Part shown: piece after piece, positions 31,876 through 40,469 of the stretch
How the letters are laid out: each line of letters opens with the position of its first letter
Position numbering within the stretch: the first letter of the stretch is position 1
DNA from: Acidobacteriota bacterium
Lineage (GTDB): Bacteria; Acidobacteriota; Thermoanaerobaculia; Multivoradales; Multivoraceae
Length of the DNA: 41,969 nucleotides
NCBI GenBank assembly: GCA_026708285.1
Contig: JAPOVF010000279.1
Location: forward strand, 17,880-59,848
Reading direction: 5' to 3'
Position numbers and translations under genes: made by a program
The notes under the pieces: model-generated
Told to the model about the DNA's origin: nothing
What the model saw: the letters and a program-made list of their open reading frames with translations, nothing else
Database searches by the model: none

Positions 31876-33474
31876 ATGCGGCGTGGAGTTCTAGTGGCGG
31901 CCCTGGCCGCGGCCTGTCTGCTGCCGCTGCCGCTTGCAGCCGAGGATGGAGACGCTGCGGCCGACGCCCACGTCACAGTCGCGTTCGCCGCGGAGCCGAC
32001 CCAGATCGACCCCACGCGGACCTCGGCCGGCGTCGACCAGTACTTCATGGCGCTGTTCTACGAGCAGTTGCTGACGGCCGGGCCGGACCTCAAGCAGCGG
32101 AACTGGCTGGCCGAGTCCTGGCGGTTGTTCGAGCGCGACGGAGTGTGGCTGATCGGCGTCGAGTTGCGGCGGGGTGTGCGGTTTCACAACGGCGACGAAC
32201 TGACGGCGCACGATCTCCGCTACTGCTACCTCCGCCAGCGGGATCCGGGCCTGTCGCGCCAGGCCGGGCGCTGGCGGCACGTGGCCGACGTCCGCGTGCT
32301 GGGCGACTACGAACTGGAGATCGTCTTCAAGGGTCTGCCGGACTCGGCTCTGCTGCCGCTCAACCTCGACCTCTGGGCGATTCCGCGGCGCTACTACGAG
32401 GAGGTCGGGAACGAAGGTGTACAGGCGCATCCGATCGGTACCGGGCCGTGGAAGTTCGTGTCGCGCAGCGTGCGCGAGGAGATCGTCGTCGAACGCTTCG
32501 ACGACTACTGGGACCCCGACTCGCTGCCGGGCATCCGCCGGCTGACGATCAAGATCATCCCCGAGGACACGACCCGGGTCGCCGCCTTCAAGACCGGCGC
32601 CGTCGACTGGATCGATGCCGTGCCGCCGGCTCAGGTCGCTGACTTCGAGCGCACGCCCGGCGTGAAGGTCGCCTCGCTGCCCACGAGCAACAACCTATTC
32701 CTGGCGCTGAACGCTCTCGACCCGAGAAGTCCGCTGGGAGATGTCCGCGTGCGACAGGCCGTGGCGCACGCGATCGACTTCGACGCGATCATCCGGTACA
32801 TCCTCCATGGGCAGGGCATCCGGACGGTTCAGGTGACGCCCGGGGCGCCGGGGCACGACCCCGCGCTGAAGCCGTACGTCTTCGACCCCGACCGGTCCCA
32901 CGAGCTGCTGCGGCAGGCCGGCTATGGCCGGGGCATCAACGTGAACTGCTACAACCTGACGACGCCGCGCGAGCCGTACCTCAAGGAAGTGGGCGAGGCG
33001 ATGTTCGCCTACCTGACCGCCGCGGGCATCCGCTGCCGGATCGTGCAGCTCGAGTACGGAGCCTGGATCAACCTCGGCCGCCGGGATGCCCGTCCCGAGA
33101 TGGACGGCATCGCGAGCTGGATGTGGGGCCACGGCGCCCTCGGCGATCCGACCGACCCGTGGGGCGGCCACCTGCACTCGTACGGCGATGGCTGGGGCTG
33201 GTACTCGTACCACGACGACCCTGAACTGGATGAGATGGTCGAGACTCTGCGCGTGACGGTCGAGCCGGAGGCGAAGGAGGCGCTGATTCGCGAGATCGCC
33301 CGGCTCAAGCACGAGCGGGTGGCCGGCGGCGTGCCGACCTACCGGCCGCTCGTGACGTTGGCCTGGCGTGACACGCTGCGCTTCGTGCCCTGGCCGCAGG
33401 CGAATTGGCGGATGATGCGGGACATCGCGTTGGCGGCAAGAGGATCCGACGGGGCGGAATCGCCAGGTCCGTGA
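31876..33474 (+). CDS. ABC transporter substrate-binding protein, peptide/nickel family (SBP_bac_5)
   Basis: 532 residues, periplasmic. Signal peptide MRRGVLVAALAAACLLPLPLAA-ED. SBP family 5 hallmarks: DPTRTSAGVDQYFMALFYEQLLT, LAESWRLFERDGVWLIGVELRRGVRFHNGDELTAHDLRY, HPIGTGPWKFVS and the FDDYWDPDSLPGIRRLTIKIIPEDTTRVAAFKTGAVDW segment. The family binds peptides, nickel, opines or other solutes; the ligand is not predictable. First gene of an operon with two permeases (13-base gap, then overlap). No lipobox, so it should be free in the periplasm. Confidence 0.93.
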   Translation: MRRGVLVAALAAACLLPLPLAAEDGDAAADAHVTVAFAAEPTQIDPTRTSAGVDQYFMALFYEQLLTAGPDLKQRNWLAESWRLFERDGVWLIGVELRRGVRFHNGDELTAHDLRYCYLRQRDPGLSRQAGRWRHVADVRVLGDYELEIVFKGLPDSALLPLNLDLWAIPRRYYEEVGNEGVQAHPIGTGPWKFVSRSVREEIVVERFDDYWDPDSLPGIRRLTIKIIPEDTTRVAAFKTGAVDWIDAVPPAQVADFERTPGVKVASLPTSNNLFLALNALDPRSPLGDVRVRQAVAHAIDFDAIIRYILHGQGIRTVQVTPGAPGHDPALKPYVFDPDRSHELLRQAGYGRGINVNCYNLTTPREPYLKEVGEAMFAYLTAAGIRCRIVQLEYGAWINLGRRDARPEMDGIASWMWGHGALGDPTDPWGGHLHSYGDGWGWYSYHDDPELDEMVETLRVTVEPEAKEALIREIARLKHERVAGGVPTYRPLVTLAWRDTLRFVPWPQANWRMMRDIALAARGSDGAESPGP

Positions 33475-33487
33475 ACCCGACGAAGCG

Positions 33488-34405
33488 ATGCGCGCCTACC
33501 TGATCCGCCGTCTCTGGCAGGGCGCGGTGGCGGTGCTCGGCGCGCTCGTGATCGTCTTCGTGGCGCAGCGCCTGGCCGGGGATCCGGTAGCCCTGCTGCT
33601 GCCGATGGATGCTTCGGAGGAGGATTTCGCCGCGATGCGCGAGGCCCTGGGGCTCGACCGGCCGCTGCCGGTCCAGTTCCTCGTCTTCCTGCGCGACGCG
33701 TTCACGGGCGACTTCGGCGAGTCCTACCAGTGGCAGGCGCCGGCGATGACGCTGCTGCTCGAGCGCCTGCCGGCGACCCTGGAACTGGCGCTGGCCGGGC
33801 TCGCCTTCGCGTTGCTCCTCGCCGTGCCGCTGGGGGTGATGTCCGCCGTCTACCGTGGCCGGTGGGTCGACCGTCTGGCGAAGGTGCTGGCCTTGCTCGG
33901 TCAGGCGATGCCGGGATTCTGGGTCGGCCTCCTGCTGATCCTGTTCCTCGCCGTGAGGCTCCAGTGGCTGCCGGCGTTCGGCCGCGAGGGACCGCTTCAT
34001 CTCGTGCTACCCGCGGTCGCCCTCGGCTGGTATCCCGTTGCCGCGATGACGCGCACCCTGCGCTCCTCGATGCTCGACATTCTGGACAGCGACTACATCC
34101 GCACCGGCCGGGTGATGGGCCTGCCCGAACGCACCGTCATCTGGCGCTACGCGCTGCGTAACGCCGCCGTGCCCCTGGCGACGATGATCGGCGTCTACTT
34201 CGCGAACATGCTCGGTGGCGCCTTCGTCATCGAGGTCGTGTTCGCCTGGCCGGGCGTCGGCCGGGCGGTGGTCGACGCCGTCTTCGCGCGCGACTTTCCG
34301 GTCGTGCAGGCCGGCGTCCTGCTGTCGGCGGTCATCTTCGTCGTCGTGAATCTCCTGGTCGACCTGAGCTACGGGCTGATCGATCCGAGGATCCGTCATG
34401 GCTGA
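33488..34405 (+). CDS. ABC transporter permease, DppB/OppB type
   Basis: 305 residues, six predicted transmembrane helices, beginning with the typical MRAYLIRRLWQGAVAVLGALVIVFVAQRLAGDPV. Signature segments: ALGLDRPLPVQFLVFLRDAFTGDFGESY, and the coupling (EAA-like) loop TRTLRSSMLDILDSDYIRTGRVMGLPERTVIWRYALRNAAVPLATMIG that contacts an ATPase. Pairs with the DppC-type permease, whose start overlaps its end by 8 bases. Inner-membrane half of a dipeptide/oligopeptide-type importer. Confidence 0.93.
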   Translation: MRAYLIRRLWQGAVAVLGALVIVFVAQRLAGDPVALLLPMDASEEDFAAMREALGLDRPLPVQFLVFLRDAFTGDFGESYQWQAPAMTLLLERLPATLELALAGLAFALLLAVPLGVMSAVYRGRWVDRLAKVLALLGQAMPGFWVGLLLILFLAVRLQWLPAFGREGPLHLVLPAVALGWYPVAAMTRTLRSSMLDILDSDYIRTGRVMGLPERTVIWRYALRNAAVPLATMIGVYFANMLGGAFVIEVVFAWPGVGRAVVDAVFARDFPVVQAGVLLSAVIFVVVNLLVDLSYGLIDPRIRHG

Positions 34406-35228
34406 GCGGAGGGTGCCCGTCGTCTCCTGCCTGGTTCTCGGCCTGGTGCTTGTGTGCGCCGTCGCGGGGCCGTGGTTCGCGCCTCACGAGGCCTCGGAGA
34501 TCGCGCTTGCCGAGTCGATGACGCCGCCGTTCTGGCGGTCCGGCGGCAGCCTCGACTACCCGCTGGGAACGGACATGCTGGGGCGCGACATCCTGAGCCG
34601 GATCATCGCCGGCGCTCGCGTCTCGGTGACGGTGGCGGTCTACGCAATCGCCCTCTCCGGCGGCATCGGCGCCGCGTTGGGTGTCTCGGCGGGCTACTTC
34701 GGCGGAATGGTCGACGCCGTGATCTCGCGGCTGATCGACATCCAGATGTCGATTCCGGCGATTCCGCTCGCCATGCTGTTCGCCGCCGTGTTGCCGCCCG
34801 GCGAAGGGATGGTCATCACGATCATCGTTTTGACCTACTGGACCTGGTATGCACGGATCGTGCGCGGCGAGGTGCTCAGCCTGCGTGAGCGGGACTTCAT
34901 CACCGTCGCCAGGGTCGCCGGCGTCTCGAGTCCGATGATCCTGATCCGGCACCTGACCCCGAACGTCCTGAACACGCTGCTCGTGCTGGCAACGCTCCAG
35001 TTCGGCAGCGTGATCGTCTTCGAGGCGGGACTGAGCTTCCTGGGGCTCGGCATCCAGCCGCCCCAGGTGTCGTGGGGCGGAATGCTCGCCGACGGCCGGA
35101 ACTTCATCGAGGTCGCCTGGTGGTTGATCACGATGCCGGGGATCGCGATCATGGCTTCGTGTCTGGCGTCGAACCTTCTAGGCGACTGGTTGCGGGACAC
35201 GTTCGATCCGAAACGGCGGATCACGTAG
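34398..35228 (+). CDS. ABC transporter permease, DppC/OppC type
   Basis: 276 residues, about five to six transmembrane helices. Features of DppC permeases: early periplasmic loop with HPLGTDMLGRD-like sequence (here YPLGTDMLGRDILSRIIAGARVSV), the coupling loop RGEVLSLRERDFITVARVAGVSSPMILIRHLTPNVLNTLLV, and the ending NLLGDWLRDTFDPKRRIT. Overlaps the DppB-type gene by 8 bases. The expected dppD/dppF ATPase genes do not follow; instead a dispersed repeat and rsgA come next. Functional only if an ATPase is supplied from elsewhere in the genome. Confidence 0.93.
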   Translation: MAERRVPVVSCLVLGLVLVCAVAGPWFAPHEASEIALAESMTPPFWRSGGSLDYPLGTDMLGRDILSRIIAGARVSVTVAVYAIALSGGIGAALGVSAGYFGGMVDAVISRLIDIQMSIPAIPLAMLFAAVLPPGEGMVITIIVLTYWTWYARIVRGEVLSLRERDFITVARVAGVSSPMILIRHLTPNVLNTLLVLATLQFGSVIVFEAGLSFLGLGIQPPQVSWGGMLADGRNFIEVAWWLITMPGIAIMASCLASNLLGDWLRDTFDPKRRIT

Positions 35229-35236
35229 TGGCGTTC

Positions 35237-35283
35237 ACTGGGAGCGCGGGCATCCTGCCCGCATCCGGTCCGAAGGCGGGCGG
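35237..35283 (+). repeat. dispersed hairpin repeat, copy 3
   Basis: ACTGGGAGCGCGGGC-ATCCT-GCCCGCATCCGGTCC, a short version with the hairpin GCGGGC-ATCCT-GCCCGC. Lies in the 58-bp gap between the DppC-type permease and rsgA; the hairpin could also help end the ABC transcript. It ends four bases before the rsgA ATG and its GGGCGG may serve as that gene's weak ribosome-binding site. Confidence 0.7.
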
Positions 35284-35286
35284 TCC

Positions 35287-36378
35287 ATGAACGTGGCGCC
35301 GCTCGGGCCCTGGGGTTGGGCGGCCGACTTCGCTGAGTCCTATGGCCGGTTTCTGGAATCGGCGGGTGCGCCCGAGCACCTGTTCCCGGCGCGCGTGGTC
35401 TCGATATCGCGAGGCGTGTTCCACGTTGCCGCCGCGGAAGGTGAGATCGACGCGCGTGTGTTGAAGCGCGTCCGAACCTCGGCCACTGGCCCGCCGGCAG
35501 TCGGCGACTGGGTGGTGGTCGAGTCTTTCTCCGTTCCCGGCGTCGATCCGAGGATCGTCCACGTGCTCGATCGCCGGAGCCGGCTGTCGCGCAAGGCGGC
35601 GGGCGCGCGGACGGAAGAGCAGGTCGTGGCCGCGAACATCGACGCCGTGTTCCTGGTGATGGGCCTCGACGGCGACTTCAACCCCCGGCGCCTCGAGCGC
35701 TTCGTCGCCATGGTCAGGGAGAGCGGCGCCGAGCCCGTCGTCGTGCTGACCAAGGCGGACCTCTGCGCCGACCCGGAGGCCGGACGCGCGCAGGCCGAGG
35801 AGGCGGCGCCGGCAACGACGGTCGTTGCCGTCAATGCCCTCGCCGGCGAGAACCTGGAGCCGCTCGCGGCGCACCTGGCGGCCGGCAGGACCGTGGCCAT
35901 GGTCGGCTCGTCGGGCGCGGGCAAGTCGACGCTGCTCAACGCCCTCTGCGGCGAGGTCGTGATGCGTACCGCCCCGGTCAGGGAGAGCGACGACCGAGGC
36001 CGCCACACGACGACGCACCGGCGGCTGGTTCAGTTGCCGGGCGGCGGCCTCCTGATCGACAACCCGGGTATTCGGGAACTCCAGCTCTGGGCGGACGACG
36101 AAGGCAGTCTGGAGGAGACGTTCGACGACATCGAGGAACTCGCCCTCGAATGCCGCTTCCGCGACTGCGGCCACGGGCGGGAGCCCGGCTGCGCGGTCCA
36201 GGCTGCGATCCGGGACGGCTTGATGGATTCGGCACGGCTGCGCAACTACAACGATCTCCGCGAAGAGCAGCGCCGGCTTGAGCAGCGACGCGACGAAGCG
36301 TCCCGTCGCGCCGGGGAACGAAAGCTGGGCGCCTTCTACAAGTCGGTCCAGCAGGCGAAGAAGAACCGGCGCTGGTAG
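35287..36378 (+). CDS. rsgA: ribosome small-subunit-dependent GTPase RsgA
   Basis: Circularly permuted GTPase that assists late 30S subunit maturation. 363 residues: N-terminal OB fold (about 30-100), then GTPase motifs in permuted order: G4 TKAD (155-158), G1 GSSGAGKST (207-215), G2 area HTTTHRRL, G3 DNPG (258-261). A C-terminal zinc region, LECRFRDCGHGREPGCAV (about 288-305), gives the CxxxxC-H-C-type site, followed by a basic helix ending KSVQQAKKNRRW. The extended N-terminus GPWGWAADFAESYG is shared with one RsgA subgroup. Core housekeeping gene; start ATG 35287. No RNA gene adjacent. Confidence 0.96.
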   Translation: MNVAPLGPWGWAADFAESYGRFLESAGAPEHLFPARVVSISRGVFHVAAAEGEIDARVLKRVRTSATGPPAVGDWVVVESFSVPGVDPRIVHVLDRRSRLSRKAAGARTEEQVVAANIDAVFLVMGLDGDFNPRRLERFVAMVRESGAEPVVVLTKADLCADPEAGRAQAEEAAPATTVVAVNALAGENLEPLAAHLAAGRTVAMVGSSGAGKSTLLNALCGEVVMRTAPVRESDDRGRHTTTHRRLVQLPGGGLLIDNPGIRELQLWADDEGSLEETFDDIEELALECRFRDCGHGREPGCAVQAAIRDGLMDSARLRNYNDLREEQRRLEQRRDEASRRAGERKLGAFYKSVQQAKKNRRW

Positions 36379-36388
36379 CCGGCGTGGG

Positions 36389-37126
36389 CTACCCGGACGC
36401 GAAGCGCCGGCGCACGAGGGGCGCGGTCAGCGTGGACAGGGACTCCCTCTGCACGCCGTCCGCGTCGAAGTTGTCCGGCGCCAGCCAGCGCTCGTAGCAG
36501 GAACGCAGTTCCTCCCAGTCCCGGTCGATGATCGCGAACCACGCGGTGTCCCGGTTCCGGCTGCGGAAGATCGTGGCTTGCCGGAGCACGCCTTCGAAGG
36601 TGAAGCCGAGCCGCTCGGCGGCAGCGATGGACGGCGCGTTCAGGCGGTCGCATTTCCATTCGTAGCGCCGGTAGCCGAGTTCGAAGGCGTTCCGCATCAT
36701 CAGGACCATCGCCTCCGAGGCGGCCGTGGTCCGCTGCATCCGGGGCGGATAGCAGATGTTCCCGACCTCGATCGAGCCCACGGCAGGGTTGATCCGCAGA
36801 TACGACGCGACGCCGGCCGCTCGCCCGTCCGCTTCGTCCACGATGGCGAAGAAGAGCGGGTCTTCGCTTGCCGCCGCGGCTTCGGCCCAGGCCTGGAGGT
36901 CGGCGTGCGAGCCGAACGGACCGTAGCTGAGATAGGTCCAGATCCGGCCTTCGACATCGGCCGCGGTCGCTTCGTACAGGTCTTCGGCGTGGCGCGCGGG
37001 ATCGAGAGGCTCAACGCGACAGCGGCGTCCAACCAGCGAACTGCGGGAGGGAGGCGGCGGGGCGCTCCAGCCGTCGAGCGCGAGCCCGACCGGCTGGCCG
37101 AGAGGATTCAGGGTCGATGGGCTCAT
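36389..37126 (-). CDS. GNAT-family acetyltransferase (RimJ/RimL-like)
   Basis: 245 residues from ATG 37126 (MSPSTLNPLGQPVG); the track's 37345 start overlaps the divergent Uma2 gene. Core N-acetyltransferase features: DLYEATAADVEGRIWTYLSYGPF early, VASYLRINPAVGSIEVGNICYPPRMQRTTAASEAMVLMMRNAFELGYRRYEWKC (motif A-like acetyl-CoA binding), NAPSIAAAERLGFTFEGVLRQATIFRSRNRDTAWFAI (typical of RimJ/RimL relatives). Substrate unknown, probably a small amine or antibiotic-like molecule or a protein N-terminus. Convergent with rsgA. Confidence 0.92.
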   Translation of the reverse strand: MSPSTLNPLGQPVGLALDGWSAPPPPSRSSLVGRRCRVEPLDPARHAEDLYEATAADVEGRIWTYLSYGPFGSHADLQAWAEAAAASEDPLFFAIVDEADGRAAGVASYLRINPAVGSIEVGNICYPPRMQRTTAASEAMVLMMRNAFELGYRRYEWKCDRLNAPSIAAAERLGFTFEGVLRQATIFRSRNRDTAWFAIIDRDWEELRSCYERWLAPDNFDADGVQRESLSTLTAPLVRRRFASG

Positions 37127-37190
37127 CGGAGTTGGGAGCGGCGGGCCTCTGCCGCAGCGTGAGCCTAGACGAGTCCCCCGTTGGCCTCCG

Positions 37191-37196
37191 TATACT
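37191..37196 (+). promoter_or_regulatory. -10 box TATACT before the Uma2 gene
   Basis: TATACT (CCG-TATACT-CCCGAGC-ATG) ends 7 nt before the ATG 37204. Closest to the sigma-70 consensus of all the boxes here and too close for a leader with a ribosome-binding site. Confidence 0.55.
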
Positions 37197-37203
37197 CCCG
37201 AGC

Positions 37204-37800
37204 ATGTCCGTGACGCTGCTTGAACAGCCGCCGCCGACCGTGCCCAGCAAGCCTGGCCCCTATCGCCGGGCCGACTACGCCGCACTTCCCGACGAGCCCC
37301 GCTGCGAATTGATCCATGGCAGGTTCTACTTGAGTCCGAGCCCACGCCGAGTTCATCAATTCCTGGTCACGCAGTTCTGGCAACTGCTGCACATCGTGGC
37401 CGAGGAACGAGGTGGTGAAGCCCTCGTGGCCCCGATGGATGTCCATCTCGCGGATCACACCGTCGTGCAGCCCGATGTTCTCTACGTCTCCCCGGAGCGG
37501 CGGGAGATCCTCCAGGACTGGATCGAGGGCGCGCCGGATCTGGTGGTCGAGGTGCTGTCCCCGAGCACAGCGCGCATGGACCGCGTACTCAAGCTGAACC
37601 GCTACGCCGAGGCGGGCGTCCGGGAGTACTGGCTCGTCGATCCCGTTGCCCGAACATTCGAAGTCAGGGTGAACGATGGCGGTCGTTTCGTCGCCCATGC
37701 GCCAACCGGCGGAAGCTGGACGTCCCCAGTGGTGGTCGGCGTCGAACTGGACCTCGACGCGCTTTGGTCCGCTGTCGAGCGGAAGTTCGGCTCTAGCTAG
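37204..37800 (+). CDS. Uma2-family (DUF820) restriction endonuclease-like protein
   Basis: 198 residues, PD-(D/E)XK nuclease fold. Pattern: YRRADYAALPDEPRCELIHGRFYLSPSPRRVHQFLVTQFWQLL, then VVQPDVLYVSPERREI (the Asp of the active site), GAPDLVVEVLSPSTARMDRVLKLNRYAEAGVREYWLVDPVARTFEV (Glu-x-Leu core). This family is abundant in cyanobacteria, Planctomycetes and Acidobacteria as Uma2; biological target unknown. ATG 37204 is favoured because it is directly preceded by a -10 box; the track's 37117 start is 29 residues longer and overlaps the GNAT start. Short gap to the convergent symporter. Confidence 0.92.
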   Translation: MSVTLLEQPPPTVPSKPGPYRRADYAALPDEPRCELIHGRFYLSPSPRRVHQFLVTQFWQLLHIVAEERGGEALVAPMDVHLADHTVVQPDVLYVSPERREILQDWIEGAPDLVVEVLSPSTARMDRVLKLNRYAEAGVREYWLVDPVARTFEVRVNDGGRFVAHAPTGGSWTSPVVVGVELDLDALWSAVERKFGSS

Positions 37801-37802
37801 GG

Positions 37803-39236
37803 CTACCCGAACAGCCCCTTAGCCGCCTTCGCCTCAGGCGCCAGCCAGGCGGCGACGCAGTAGGCGGCAAAGGAGATCGCCATCGCCGGGAAGACCGCGT
37901 GGATGCCCTGGATGTCGAGCAGCATCCACAGGCCCAGCGTCAGGCCGCCGGCCGCGAAGGACCACAGGGCCGCGGCGCCGTTGCCGCGGCGCCAGGTCAG
38001 GCCCAGGGCGAGGGAGGGCAGGAAGCAGGCGGCGTAGAGCGCGCCGGAGAAGGAGGTCAGTTCGACGATGCCGCCCGGCGGATCGATGGCGAGAATCGCG
38101 GTGATGGCGGCGAACAGCACGACGCAGACGCGGGTGTTGCGGACGGCGTGACGGTCGTCGGCCGGAACCAGTAGGCCAAGCAGGTCGCGCTGGAAGGTCG
38201 ACGCCATGACGAGGAGGACGCTGTCGAGTGAGGACATGGCGGCGGAGACGAGGGCGAGGAACAGCAGTGCCTGCACGACCGGCGGGAAGATCGCCGGGTC
38301 GCTGAGCATCATCGGGATGACCTGGTCGGTGTCGGCGATGCCCTGGCCGACGACGAAGTGGGCGTAGAGCCCGAGCGGCGCCAGCAGGCTGAATACGATG
38401 AGGAAACTCAGGGTCGACACGACCAGGCCGCTTCTGGCGGCGGTTTCGGTCTCCAGGGCGTAGAAGCGCGAGAGCTGGCGCGGTTCGACGATCAACTTGA
38501 CGGTGGAAGCGAAGACGACCCCGATCAGCATCCCGAGCGGCTGCGCCGTGTCCCAGCGGACGAGAGAGCCGTCGCCGATCTGGGCCAGGTCGGCGAGGCG
38601 TCCGATGCCGCCGGCGGCGCGGGTGATCAGGAAGAACATGAGCACCGCCGCCATCGTCATCAGCATGCCCTGGACGAAGTCGGTCCGCGCCACGGAGTGG
38701 AAGCCGCCGATCATCGTGTAGAGACAGACGATCAGGACGACGACGAAGAGCGACACGCCGTAGCTCAGGTCGAGGAGTTCGACCAGCAGCGAGCCGATGC
38801 CCTTGAACACCGCCGTCATGTACAGGAAGCTGGAGAAGATGACGATCAGGGCGGCGGCGAAGCGGGCCGGGCGGCTGTTGAAGCGGAAGCCGATGTAGTC
38901 CGGGATGGTCACCGAACCGAGGGTCTCGGTCACGCCGCGCAGGCGCGGCGCCAGCCACGCCCAGGCGACGAAGGAGAGGACGACCGCCGTCGGGATGATC
39001 AGGAGCCAGGCGATGCCCGAGGCGTAGGCCCTGCCGGCGAAGCCGATGAAGCTGTTCGTGCTGGCGTAGGTGGCGAAGAAGGAGACGCCCAGGATGATGC
39101 CGCCGAGCGACCGGCCACCGACCAGGAAGTCGGCGAGGTCGCGCGTCCGACGCTGGCCGAGCAGTGCATGGTGGACCAGAACGCCCGTGTAGAGGGCGAA
39201 CAGGACGAGGATTAGCGCGTGTTCCCGGAGCCACAT
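37803..39236 (-). CDS. sodium:solute symporter (SSS/SLC5 family)
   Basis: 477 residues, about 12-13 transmembrane helices. SSS hallmarks: DFLVGGRSLGGIILGVSFFATYASTNSFIGFAG near the N-terminus, the family loop VTIPDYIGFRFNS, YTMIGGFHSVARTDFVQGMLM in the middle, and RQLSRFYALETE..., ALVSAAMSSLDSVLLVMASTFQRDL (the sodium-site signature). Imports a solute with sodium; substrate (sugar, amino acid, carboxylate) not evident. Its start lies 59 bases after the end of the Rieske oxygenase gene, same strand, so the two may be co-transcribed and the solute may be the oxygenase's substrate or a product. Large antisense ORFs across it are shadows. Confidence 0.94.
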   Translation of the reverse strand: MWLREHALILVLFALYTGVLVHHALLGQRRTRDLADFLVGGRSLGGIILGVSFFATYASTNSFIGFAGRAYASGIAWLLIIPTAVVLSFVAWAWLAPRLRGVTETLGSVTIPDYIGFRFNSRPARFAAALIVIFSSFLYMTAVFKGIGSLLVELLDLSYGVSLFVVVLIVCLYTMIGGFHSVARTDFVQGMLMTMAAVLMFFLITRAAGGIGRLADLAQIGDGSLVRWDTAQPLGMLIGVVFASTVKLIVEPRQLSRFYALETETAARSGLVVSTLSFLIVFSLLAPLGLYAHFVVGQGIADTDQVIPMMLSDPAIFPPVVQALLFLALVSAAMSSLDSVLLVMASTFQRDLLGLLVPADDRHAVRNTRVCVVLFAAITAILAIDPPGGIVELTSFSGALYAACFLPSLALGLTWRRGNGAAALWSFAAGGLTLGLWMLLDIQGIHAVFPAMAISFAAYCVAAWLAPEAKAAKGLFG

Positions 39237-39295
39237 GGGCGTTCTTCAGCCTCGATGCTCGCGCGGCGGAGTGCACCGCGGCCGGGGTCGCCGGC

Positions 39296-40429
39296 TCACA
39301 GGCCCATCTGGTCCAGGTACCAGCCGTCGAAAACCTGGATGCAGGCTTCGCTCTCCTCGAAGGCGGTGGGGCGGTAGCCGCGCGACGAGACGCCCAACTG
39401 CGTGCGCGCGCAGATCTCCCAGTCCTGGCTGTTGACGAGGTGCCAGAAGTCCACGGCGTCGCTGGGGTCGAAGCCGGGGGCCGCGACCGCGTCGGGGTCG
39501 AACAGCCACTCGCAGACGACCCGCGTTCGATCGGCGGCGATCGGCCAGAGCGTGTGGGTCACGACGTAGTCCCGGTGCAGGCTGATCAGCAGGTTGGGGT
39601 ACACGTTGTAGTACTGAACCGAGGTCCGGTCGGCCACTTCGATCGCGGGAAGGTCGGGCCGGTCGCTGCGTCCTGTCGCCGTCATCGAGTTGCAACCGTC
39701 GTTGAGTGTCATCGGGCCGCCGACGAAGAAACGGCCGGTCTCCAGGTTGCCGCCGTTACGGTAGTCGGACACCCGGTTCAACTCCGGGTGGACGACGGCG
39801 CAGTGGTAGCACTCGTTGTAGTTCTCGCAGAGGATCTTCCAGTTCGCCTGCGCTTCGTACTCGTGGCGGTCGCCCCGGACGAGCCGGCCCAGGGTGAAGC
39901 GGGACAGGTCCGGCAGGTCGGCGGCGACCTCCGCGAGCGGCGGCCCGTCGGCCGCGAGCGACAGGTAGAAGAAGCCGTTCAGCGCGTCGATCCGCACCGG
40001 CACGAGGCCGGCGCTGTTCGGATCGAAGTCCTGACCCATGTGCGGCGCGCCGATCAGCCGTCCGTCGAGACCGTAGGTCCAGGCGTGGTACGGGCATTGG
40101 AAGACGTTGGCCCGGCCGGCGCACTCGTCGACGACGCGCGATCCCCGGTGGCGGCAGACGTTGAAGAAGGCGGACAGTTCCTGCGTTGTCCCCTCTGCCG
40201 TACCGTTGCCGTTCGATCCGACTCCGGCGTCGGAGGCAGCGGTCCGCACCGCGATCACCGATTCGCCGCCGATCTCGCGGGTCACGAAGCGCCCCGGTTC
40301 GTCCAGTTCCTGGAGTCGTCCTCCGCATACCCACATGCGCGAGAAGATGCGCTCCATCTCATCGCTGAAGACGCCGGGGTCGGTGTAGAGGCGGCCGTCC
40401 AGCGGTCGGGGTGCTTTGCGCGGCGTCAT
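39296..40429 (-). CDS. Rieske aromatic/alkyl ring-hydroxylating oxygenase, alpha subunit
   Basis: 377 residues. Rieske cluster ligands Cys92-x-His94 (NVCRHRGSRVV) and Cys112-x2-His115 (FQCPYHAWTYGLDG); mononuclear iron site in the catalytic domain with ENYNECYHCAVVHPEL (His209, His214), and an Asp from the later SQDWEIC region. Hydroxylates or demethylates a small substrate with electrons from a separate reductase, not found nearby. Choline/carnitine/betaine-type and ring-hydroxylating types are both possible; the small size and single-subunit look favour the former (inference). A low-complexity insert, AASDAGVGSNGNGTAEGTT (67-82), precedes the Rieske loop. Preceded by TAGGAT 6 bases before the ATG. 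Divergent from the TonB receptor. Confidence 0.92.
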   Translation of the reverse strand: MTPRKAPRPLDGRLYTDPGVFSDEMERIFSRMWVCGGRLQELDEPGRFVTREIGGESVIAVRTAASDAGVGSNGNGTAEGTTQELSAFFNVCRHRGSRVVDECAGRANVFQCPYHAWTYGLDGRLIGAPHMGQDFDPNSAGLVPVRIDALNGFFYLSLAADGPPLAEVAADLPDLSRFTLGRLVRGDRHEYEAQANWKILCENYNECYHCAVVHPELNRVSDYRNGGNLETGRFFVGGPMTLNDGCNSMTATGRSDRPDLPAIEVADRTSVQYYNVYPNLLISLHRDYVVTHTLWPIAADRTRVVCEWLFDPDAVAAPGFDPSDAVDFWHLVNSQDWEICARTQLGVSSRGYRPTAFEESEACIQVFDGWYLDQMGL

Positions 40430-40435
40430 GGACGA

Positions 40436-40441
40436 ATCCTA
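40436..40441 (-). promoter_or_regulatory. -10-like box TAGGAT before the Rieske oxygenase
   Basis: Minus-strand TAGGAT ends 6 nt before the ATG at 40429. The divergent TonB receptor has CATCAT (40457-40462) 7 nt before its GTG on the other strand, so both genes of this 40-bp divergent gap look leaderless. Confidence 0.45.
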
Positions 40442-40469
40442 GCGCTGTTGATGTGCCATCATCTCAGCC

